9,001 nucleotides of DNA, taken from assembly GCA_003511885.1 (NCBI GenBank), contig DOIX01000216.1:724-9724 (forward strand). The letters run 5' to 3'. This DNA is from Cyanobacteria bacterium UBA11153 (lineage in GTDB: Bacteria > Cyanobacteriota > Cyanobacteriia > Cyanobacteriales > Coleofasciculaceae). The position numbers were made by a program, and so were the translations under genes. Positions 1-5,255 of the stretch are shown in pieces. Within the stretch, counting starts at the first letter, position 1. Each line of letters starts with the position of its first letter. The notes under the pieces were generated by a model. It saw nothing but the letters and a program-made list of their open reading frames with translations. It was not told the origin of the DNA and searched no databases.

Positions 1-143
1 TCATTCATACCCACTAGAACTTTTAACAGGTTGAACTGAAGCAAGACTTCTTTTCTTTTCTCCCAGCTCTTAATGCTTAGTAGCATAAGCGGAAACAATA
101 GCATTAACAATGGTAGATAAATTTGTAAATTCATTTTTTTCAT
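1..143 (-). CDS. Partial small membrane-anchored protein running off the left edge
   Basis: An open frame starts at ATG 143-141 and stays open for 47 codons to the window edge, so only the N-terminus is visible. It begins MKKMNLQIYLPLLMLLFPLM and shows the classic layout of a signal anchor: two lysines, a hydrophobic core at about residues 5-23, then a charged stretch (KSWEKRKE). A second in-frame ATG lies three codons in. I see no Shine-Dalgarno sequence. I do not recognise the family. It lies downstream of the DUF4157 gene on the same strand, with a perfect palindrome between them, so it is probably a separate transcript. It could also be a chance frame, but the anchor-like composition argues for a real gene. 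Confidence 0.42.
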   Translation of the reverse strand, partial: MKKMNLQIYLPLLMLLFPLMLLSIKSWEKRKEVLLQFNLLKVLVGMN

Positions 144-165
144 GGGTGAAATTAACTAATTTAGT

Positions 166-193
166 CAAGAGTGGCAAATTTTTGCCACTCTTG
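166..193. terminator. Perfect palindrome, likely terminator hairpin of the DUF4157 gene
   Basis: Two perfect 13-base arms (CAAGAGTGGCAAA at 166-178 and its complement at 181-193) are separated by two bases. The hairpin lies 69 bp past the stop codon of the minus-strand DUF4157 gene and 23 bp before the start of the left-edge frame. There is no clear T-run after it on either strand, so a factor-independent terminator is likely from the stem alone but not proven. Confidence 0.5.
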
Positions 194-261
194 TAATGGA
201 ATATTGAGAACCTGAAAGTTATGAACAAGGCATTTTTTCAGTCCAGTTATTTAAGGCCGTG

Positions 262-1671
262 TTAATCTCTGCGAGATCCTGGCGGTGAATACCTCCGGTA
301 ATTATGAGTAGAATTTGATTTGATAGGAGTAATTTGAACCCCATCCTGCGGCTGCATATCCCAAACAGGACGTTCTTTAGAGTTACGGGCGCTGATGTAA
401 ACCTCATTACCCAAATTGATACCTGTGTGGTCATTTAGTCCACCAAGTTCAAAGGAAATAACATCCCCTATCAAGGGCTTTTTGGTGACAGGAAAACGGT
501 TGACATTTGAATCGTCTGAAGCTAATTCGTTAGCACTAACTGGATAAGGGATCTTGAAAGGATTACCTCGCGTCGGATAACCTCTTCCACCGTAACCTAT
601 CCCCGCACCGATAGCATAGGCATCCCCAACAAACCGATTGCATTTGTAAGTGCCAGAATCGAGAGGGCGGATATTTTCACCAAAGTTTGGCAGAGCTTTT
701 GCTTTAGCATATCTGGTTGGATCTGTTGCCCATATATGAAGAGACCAAAGAGTAGTCATGAGACGCTCAGGATCGTCTGTGCCTCGCGGCACTGCTCCGA
801 TATCATTAAGTAGGTTTGCCTTGGCTGCTTTAACATTAGCTGCGAACTGGCTGCCACTGTAGGAGACATGATTCTCATCTTTTGCTAAAAAAGCAAACTT
901 TTCCAAACGGTTCATGATATTCTGCTCCTGATCCGTTAACCCCCTTCTTTGGATTTGAGTTTGTCCAAAGTTTTCAGGAAATGAGGATTTGCCAGTATAC
1001 TCCCCCAACAAAGAAGCCGCCGATTTCCCCTGCACCACCAAATCCGCCACCTTATCCGCATGTCTCTCATACTCATCCCCTACTTCTCCCACACCACCCT
1101 TAAGTTGCACCTTACCCGACTGCTGCTGCACCACATGGGCAGCCTCATGCGCCGCCAACTCCAAAGAAGGATTGTCAGCAAAAGCAATCCTATTCCCTGA
1201 AGTATAAGCAGTTGCACCCAATTGCCGGGAAGCCATCCTCGCCCTTCCTCCAATAAATGCCTCCACATGAGACATATCCCTACCGAAAGACTTCTGTATC
1301 CGCCCTAGATGGGGTAGTCTGATAGGCGTGCCGCTAAATCCAGATGCCGCAATCTCAAAGGGAGATTTCCCTGTCATCTCGCCATCCTCTTTCCTTTGAA
1401 TGGCATCTTCCCTTTCACATAAGGCACATTTCCGCTGAATCGCGTCAACCGCAGAAGGGCGGAATTTACCTGCTTGGGGATTCTCCAGTATCTTTTTTTG
1501 GATTAAATCCCGCTTCTCGCTGGAATATGGCTTGAGTGCCACAGATTCCGTCGATGGTTGTTGGGCGACTGGTTTTGACGGCATTCTTGGTGGGGTAAAG
1601 CTTTTGGGGCTTTCCTTCGGCAGAGGCACTGGTGGAATGAAGGATTTTTTCTTCTGTATTACTTCCGACAT
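262..1671 (-). CDS. DUF4157 (eCIS core domain) protein with C-terminal NlpC/P60-CHAP-like hydrolase domain
   Basis: This 469-residue protein is probably a cargo or effector of an extracellular contractile injection system. The order is: a proline-rich tail (11-45); IQKK/IQRK motifs (57-60, 78-81, 91-94) around a CxxC pair (C82, C85); the DUF4157 domain (about 113-212), with the zincin-like HEAAH at 175-179 and an acidic stretch GDEYERHAD at 198-206; another IQRR motif (240-243); a helical linker; and a C-terminal domain from about 335. That last domain has Cys344 in KCNRFVGD, IGDVISF at 401-407 and His415 in DHTGI followed by LGNEVYISA. These match the Cys-GD-His order of papain-fold peptidoglycan hydrolases. 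DUF4157 with HExxH is typical of proteins encoded in eCIS loci; the peptidoglycan target is inference. The start is ATG, without a clear Shine-Dalgarno. It diverges from the AAA gene 58 bp away. Confidence 0.85.
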   Translation of the reverse strand: MSEVIQKKKSFIPPVPLPKESPKSFTPPRMPSKPVAQQPSTESVALKPYSSEKRDLIQKKILENPQAGKFRPSAVDAIQRKCALCEREDAIQRKEDGEMTGKSPFEIAASGFSGTPIRLPHLGRIQKSFGRDMSHVEAFIGGRARMASRQLGATAYTSGNRIAFADNPSLELAAHEAAHVVQQQSGKVQLKGGVGEVGDEYERHADKVADLVVQGKSAASLLGEYTGKSSFPENFGQTQIQRRGLTDQEQNIMNRLEKFAFLAKDENHVSYSGSQFAANVKAAKANLLNDIGAVPRGTDDPERLMTTLWSLHIWATDPTRYAKAKALPNFGENIRPLDSGTYKCNRFVGDAYAIGAGIGYGGRGYPTRGNPFKIPYPVSANELASDDSNVNRFPVTKKPLIGDVISFELGGLNDHTGINLGNEVYISARNSKERPVWDMQPQDGVQITPIKSNSTHNYRRYSPPGSRRD

Positions 1672-1729
1672 ATTTTTGAGGGAGATTTCTGTATATAACT
1701 CAAGTTGCTAGTTATAAGCGATTAGCACT
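1672..1729. promoter_or_regulatory. Divergent intergenic region between the DUF4157 and AAA genes
   Basis: These 58 bp are the only place for 5' signals of both genes. A TATATA at 1692-1697 could serve as a -10 box for the minus-strand DUF4157 gene. No Shine-Dalgarno sequence is visible for either gene, and no convincing -35 box. The right half (about 1708-1728) resembles degenerate heptamers of the TTAGNNA type seen at 3804-3831. Confidence 0.25.
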
Positions 1730-1768
1730 TTGGATCCCCCTAAATCCCCCTTAGTAAGGGGGACTTTC
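1730..1768. repeat. Cyanobacterial interspersed repeat (GGATCCCCCTAAATCCCCC type) at the 5' end of the AAA gene
   Basis: The stretch starts TTGGATCCCCCTAAATCCCC and contains a perfect inverted repeat, TCCCCCTTA (1745-1753), one base, TAAGGGGGA (1755-1763). From memory this sequence occurs in many copies in cyanobacterial genomes, usually between genes. Here it supplies the TTG start and the first 13 codons of the annotated AAA frame, and gives the peptide DPPKSPLVRGTF that is typical of reading through this repeat. Confidence 0.75.
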
Positions 1769-3760
1769 TACAATCGACCAATTCCCACTACCATAACAGC
1801 CCCGCCCCTACCAGAGTCCCTCCCTATTCCCTTTGCTCTAGACAGCCTTTGTCGCCAATTCAATTTATCTGAATTCGAGCGGGATATATTGCTATTATGC
1901 GTGGGCATGGAACTCGATCCAGATTTCCCTGGAATCATTACCCAAGCCACTGATTCTTCTCCACAAAATTATCCAACATTAAGTTTAGCCTTAACCGCCT
2001 TTCCCCAGATAGATTTCAGCATACTGAAACGACAATCTCCCCTCCAATACTGGCAACTCATTGAAATCTCTCCTGGCATCACCTTAACCCAATCTCCCCT
2101 CAAAATTGACCCATACATTCTCTGCTACTTATTAGGAGAATCGGACATTGACCACCAATTAATTGACAAAGTTAAACTCCTACAAGAAGATCTAAATGGA
2201 GATTTAGCCCTCCCCCCAAGTCATCAAGAACTTGCCCAAAATATCGCTCCATTCTGGATAGAATCTAACCCAACATCACCACCACCAATTGTAGAATTAT
2301 GTAAATCGGATCTCACCACCAAACGCCGAATTGCGGCCCAAATAAGTAACTTATTTGGCTCTTCCCTCTATCGCCTATCAGTATCGGTACTACCCAATAC
2401 CCCCGCTGAAGTCCATCAAATGAGGCGACGCTGGGAAAGACACGCCATATTAACTAATAGCATCCTCTTTCTCGAATGCGATAGTCTTAACTTCGCCGAT
2501 GCCCTAACCCTCTCCTTAACTTCACAATTAATCTCCGAACTTCATACCCCTCTAATTATTAGCAGCCAACAGCGATTATCTATAGAAGAAGAGCCGATTA
2601 CCACCTTTGAAGTGCCGAAACTATCTGCCCGAGAACAAGAAAACCTCTGGCAAACCTATCTGGGCGAAACTGCCCAACAACTCAATGGTGAAGTATCTCG
2701 CTTAGTCGGAGAATTTCATCTCAACCAAATGGCAATTAAATCTGTCTCTACCCAAACCTTAAATCAATTAAAGCCGTCAAGAGATAAATGGGCAGATAGT
2801 GACTTTTCCGAAGCCGAAATTAACTTATTAATTAATAATATCAAACCTTCACCTGAAGAAATTTTCCGGACTCTCTGGAAAAACTGTATAATTCAATCCC
2901 GGAATCACCTAGATAAATTCGCTCAACGAATTGAAACCAAACTGAATCGATCCGATCTAATTCTTCCCAAAGATCAAATGAAACAAATCGATCAAATAAT
3001 TATCCATGCCAAACAACAAGCATCAGTCTATAGAGATTGGGGATTTGAAGAATTGGGAGAAAGAGGTAAAGGTATCGTTGTCTTATTTCACGGTCAAAGT
3101 GGCACTGGCAAAACTACTGCGGCAGAAATTATTGCTAAAGAAGTTCAGATGGATTTATATCGGATTGATTTAAGTCAAGCAATCAGTAAATATATTGGCG
3201 AAACGGAGAAAAATTTCGCTCAAATATTTGATGCTGCCGCCGGAGGTGGTGCGGTATTATTATTCGATGAAGCTGATGCTTTCTTTGGCAAAAGAGGAGA
3301 AATAAAAGAAGCACGAGATCGCTATGCGAATCAAGGAGTATCCTACTTATTGACTCGCTTAGAAACCTACAGAGGTTTAGTCATTCTCACCACAAATTTG
3401 AAAGAATCAATCGATCGTGCCTTCGAGAGACGAATGCGATTTATCGTAAACTTTCCTTTCCCAGTTGACCAGGATAGAGAAAAAATATGGCGGCAAGTAT
3501 TTCCGAAAAAAACTCCTACAGAAGGATTGGATTTTAAAGAATTATCCAAACTTTCTGTATCTGGCGCAGTTATTCGTAATATTGCTTTGGGGGCAGCCTT
3601 GTTGGCGGCTGATGGTGGAGAAAATATCAATATGAAATATATCAAGGATGCGGCTGATATTGAAATTGATAAGATGCCACATAAACCCCTAACTGATATG
3701 ATGCGGAATTGGGGAGTGACTCCGGTTAAATCTAAATCTAAGTCTAAGTCTTTAATATAG
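1730..3760 (+). CDS. eCIS-associated AAA+ ATPase, N-terminally shortened
   Basis: This 676-residue protein belongs to the AAA+ ATPases encoded in contractile injection system loci, where they are thought to act in assembly or disassembly. The conserved N-terminal helical segment FNLSEFERDILLLCVGMELD (44-63) is followed by a degenerate first AAA-like domain (about 160-340) without a Walker A. The active C-terminal AAA domain has Walker A GQSGTGKTT (455-463), Walker B AVLLFDEAD (508-516), sensor 1 TTN (554-556), arginine residues in RAFERRMR (563-570) and a sensor-2-like GAVIRN (612-617). The tail is KSKSKSKS. The start is a TTG inside an interspersed repeat, with no Shine-Dalgarno; the next ATG (residue 60) would delete conserved sequence, and an in-frame stop lies at 1715-1717. 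Family members usually carry about 40-90 more N-terminal residues, so this copy is probably truncated or rearranged. Whether it is active is unknown. Confidence 0.85.
   Translation: MDPPKSPLVRGTFYNRPIPTTITAPPLPESLPIPFALDSLCRQFNLSEFERDILLLCVGMELDPDFPGIITQATDSSPQNYPTLSLALTAFPQIDFSILKRQSPLQYWQLIEISPGITLTQSPLKIDPYILCYLLGESDIDHQLIDKVKLLQEDLNGDLALPPSHQELAQNIAPFWIESNPTSPPPIVELCKSDLTTKRRIAAQISNLFGSSLYRLSVSVLPNTPAEVHQMRRRWERHAILTNSILFLECDSLNFADALTLSLTSQLISELHTPLIISSQQRLSIEEEPITTFEVPKLSAREQENLWQTYLGETAQQLNGEVSRLVGEFHLNQMAIKSVSTQTLNQLKPSRDKWADSDFSEAEINLLINNIKPSPEEIFRTLWKNCIIQSRNHLDKFAQRIETKLNRSDLILPKDQMKQIDQIIIHAKQQASVYRDWGFEELGERGKGIVVLFHGQSGTGKTTAAEIIAKEVQMDLYRIDLSQAISKYIGETEKNFAQIFDAAAGGGAVLLFDEADAFFGKRGEIKEARDRYANQGVSYLLTRLETYRGLVILTTNLKESIDRAFERRMRFIVNFPFPVDQDREKIWRQVFPKKTPTEGLDFKELSKLSVSGAVIRNIALGAALLAADGGENINMKYIKDAADIEIDKMPHKPLTDMMRNWGVTPVKSKSKSKSLI
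3728..3751 (+). repeat. Hexamer tandem repeat encoding (KS)4 at the AAA C-terminus
   Basis: Four 6-bp units, AAATCT twice then AAGTCT twice, are in frame and encode residues 667-674 as alternating Lys-Ser. The repeat ends three codons before the stop, so length changes here would only alter the basic tail. Confidence 0.7.
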
Positions 3761-3803
3761 ATTTTTACATAACTTAGTGTCACGCGGATCTTTTCCCTCT
3801 ACC

Positions 3804-3831
3804 TTAGTTATTAGTCATTAGCTATTAGCGA
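3804..3831. repeat. STRR heptamer array, four TTAGNNA units
   Basis: Four contiguous 7-bp units read TTAGTTA, TTAGTCA, TTAGCTA, TTAGCGA. This matches the short tandemly repeated repetitive sequences known from filamentous cyanobacteria. The array overlaps the last codons and the stop of the minus-strand 91-residue gene and lies 43 bp after the AAA stop. Confidence 0.75.
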
Positions 3832-4086
3832 TGAATTACGGCGCAATTTTAAGGCGTGAACAATACTCAGTACATCATGAGTCCATCGTGGCAAAATTAG
3901 AGTCATGGCAATTTCTTCGAGAGTATGAATTGTACCAACAATGCCTACCAGGGTAAGGGTAATTCCACCTTCCCATAGCAGAAGTGGTGCAATCAAAAAG
4001 CGGAGGGCAACTAATCCAGCAGGAAGGTAACGAAGTGTAAATAATGAATGGTGAGGTTTGGGGAGAATTTGTGCGGCATTGCTCAT
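3811..4086 (-). pseudogene. Internally deleted CDP-alcohol phosphatidyltransferase-like membrane protein
   Basis: This is a 91-residue frame with an ATG start and a good Shine-Dalgarno (AAGGAG, 8 bases before the ATG). The N-terminal part LRYLPAGLVALRFLIAPLLL (18-37) resembles the first membrane helix of cyanobacterial CDP-alcohol phosphatidyltransferases, which are about 200 residues long. The C-terminal part LEEIAMTLILPRWTHDVLSI (56-75) resembles the end of the same family, as I recall it. The catalytic signature D-x2-DG-x2-AR-x8-G-x3-D-x3-D is absent. The junction would be near residues 38-42. I therefore read it as an in-frame deletion remnant, without phosphatidyltransferase activity. 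The last residues (SLIAND) come from the heptamer repeat, so the original C-terminus may also be replaced. The alternative is a genuine small two-helix membrane protein; the good ribosome binding site means it may still be translated. Confidence 0.5.
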
Positions 4087-4094
4087 GGCTGGAA

Positions 4095-4100
4095 CTCCTT
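4095..4100 (-). promoter_or_regulatory. Shine-Dalgarno AAGGAG of the 91-residue gene
   Basis: On the minus strand AAGGAG lies 8 bases upstream of the ATG at 4086-4084. It is one of the best ribosome binding sites in the window and fixes the start of the shortened membrane protein. Confidence 0.65.
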
Positions 4101-4312
4101 GGGATCTATAATTCTAGAGTAGGAAGCAATTGCCTGTAGTTGCGATCTGCTTTGCAGCAGCGCAAGCTATCGCAATCGGCAACTAGTGATAGTGGCTCCT
4201 GCTAAAGGTGGCAATCATCACCAAATTTCGCGGTTTGCCTGATTTATAGAGGGGACAATCTCGTAACTGGCACTAAGCTGTTTTGCATCTACCTTTATCA
4301 AGAATTACAACA

Positions 4313-4352
4313 ATTTTCGATAGCTCCCACCGAAAATAGTTAAAAATATAAT
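4313..4352 (+). promoter_or_regulatory. Candidate promoter with operator-like inverted repeat upstream of the radical SAM gene
   Basis: A perfect -10 hexamer TATAAT lies at 4347-4352, 43 bp before the start codon. Just upstream is a 7-bp inverted repeat, ATTTTCG (4313-4319) and CGAAAAT (4331-4337), with an 11-bp spacer. It covers the place where a -35 box would sit, and no good -35 hexamer is present. This arrangement suits a regulated promoter. The rest of the gap from 4101 to 4312 shows nothing I can name. Confidence 0.35.
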
Positions 4353-4378
4353 AGACTATTCTCCACTCCCTATTTGCC

Positions 4379-4385
4379 GAGGAGG
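4379..4385 (+). promoter_or_regulatory. Strong Shine-Dalgarno of the radical SAM gene
   Basis: GAGGAGG ends 10 bases before the ATG at 4396 and confirms that start. It is the longest match to the anti-Shine-Dalgarno seen in the window. Confidence 0.7.
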
Positions 4386-4395
4386 ACTTCGAGAA

Positions 4396-5016
4396 ATGAA
4401 TCAAACAATCGATCCACCCATCGCAGCAGTAGAGATTCCCCCTGGATATCTCAATATTATGGGTTATGTTGACGAATCAGAAGTAAATGGGCCTGGTTGT
4501 CGCGCCGTGGTATGGGTGCAAGGGTGTAAGCGAGAATGCCCCGGCTGCTTTAATCCGTCATCATGGGATTTTGAAATTAATCAGTTAATTTTAGTTGATG
4601 AGCTAGCCGATAAAATTTTAAGCAATCCTCGCAATCAAGGGGTAACTTTTTCCGGTGGGGAACCTTTTTGGCAAGCACCTGCACTAGCGCAACTTGCCAA
4701 AAAACTGAAAGCGGCGGGATTGAATGTAATGTCATTTAGTGGATTTACCTTGGCAGAATTGCGATCGCAAAATGCTCCCCCTGGTGCTTTAGAATTATTA
4801 GAACAGCTCGATATATTAATCGATGGCCCTTTTGTGGAATCCCAGGCGATTAATTCTCCAGATTCTCCCGTATCATCTCGCAATCAGCGGGTGCATGTAT
4901 TTAATCCAGCTTTAGCTGATAAAATTACCTGGGCATCGGATCAAATGGAGATTCATATTCTCAAGGATGGTACTCGGATTATTACAGGGTTTCGCGGGCA
5001 TCTAGATTTAAGTTAA
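4396..5016 (+). CDS. NrdG-like radical SAM protein (4Fe-4S single cluster domain)
   Basis: The 206-residue protein resembles the activating enzyme of anaerobic ribonucleotide reductase (NrdG) and related single-cluster radical SAM proteins. The cluster motif C-x3-C-x2-C is C44, C48, C51 in GCKRECPGC. The SAM-binding SGGEP lies at 86-90, MSFSGFT at 112-118, and the family-typical LIDGPFV at 141-147 followed by NQRVHVF (163-169). The expected role is to bind a [4Fe-4S] cluster and cleave S-adenosylmethionine to make a 5'-deoxyadenosyl radical for a partner glycyl-radical enzyme. No nrdD or other glycyl-radical gene is in the window, so the partner is unknown. NrdG proper is usually about 155-175 residues; this one has an extra N-terminal segment of some 15-20 residues. 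It appears monocistronic. Confidence 0.8.
   Translation: MNQTIDPPIAAVEIPPGYLNIMGYVDESEVNGPGCRAVVWVQGCKRECPGCFNPSSWDFEINQLILVDELADKILSNPRNQGVTFSGGEPFWQAPALAQLAKKLKAAGLNVMSFSGFTLAELRSQNAPPGALELLEQLDILIDGPFVESQAINSPDSPVSSRNQRVHVFNPALADKITWASDQMEIHILKDGTRIITGFRGHLDLS
4761..4768. repeat. HIP1 octamer GCGATCGC
   Basis: A perfect highly iterated palindrome of cyanobacteria, here inside the radical SAM gene. It supports the taxonomic assignment. Confidence 0.8.
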
Positions 5017-5055
5017 AAAAGCCAACATACTCGTGGAATATGGGGTGTAGGATAT

Positions 5056-5074
5056 TGGGAGAAAATCTCTCCCA
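5056..5074. terminator. Hairpin after the radical SAM gene
   Basis: TGGGAGA (5056-5062) and TCTCCCA (5068-5074) form a 7-bp stem with a five-base loop, 40 bp after the stop codon. An A-run, not a T-run, follows on the plus strand, so it is not a textbook intrinsic terminator, though its position suits transcript ending. Confidence 0.35.
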
Positions 5075-5099
5075 GCAAAAAAAGATCCCTAAAATTGAT

Positions 5100-5121
5100 G
5101 AGGTGATTCGCGAATTACCTC
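5100..5121. promoter_or_regulatory. Second hairpin/palindrome in the gap before the TPR gene
   Basis: The 22-bp near-palindrome has GAGGT and ACCTC around a perfect ATTCGCGAAT core, with one G/T position that would be a G-U pair in RNA. As RNA it gives a 9-bp stem with a CGCG loop. It could be an operator or part of a 5' leader. It lies in the 239-bp gap 5017-5255, whose remainder (5139-5191) is a purine-rich stretch with no supported gene. Confidence 0.3.
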
Positions 5122-5255
5122 AAAGCTAGTCACATCAATGGCAAAAAGGGGAAGATTGGAGATAAGGAGGAGAAGAGAAAGTCTGGGAAAGAAATTTTTA
5201 CCATCAGTATCGGCTAAAATGCTGGATTATCGAAACGGGGGAAAAGCTTCTGCTT

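Noticed and set aside
175..179. Possible active zinc protease function from HEAAH in the DUF4157 domain
   Set aside because: These are residue numbers of the DUF4157 protein, not bases. The motif fits a zincin, but it is a general feature of DUF4157 and activity cannot be claimed from sequence; it is noted in the gene entry only.
219..434. 71-residue minus-strand frame over the end of the DUF4157 gene
   Set aside because: It is in a shifted frame inside the hydrolase-like domain; no motif and no separate start signal.
1730..1768. Insertion sequence end or attachment site
   Set aside because: No transposase, target-site duplication or partner terminal repeat is visible; the sequence fits a dispersed cyanobacterial repeat.
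3367..3783. 138-residue frame on the minus strand under the end of the AAA gene
   Set aside because: It lies wholly opposite the AAA catalytic domain with its Walker B, sensor 1 and arginine residues on the plus strand; it has no recognisable domain.
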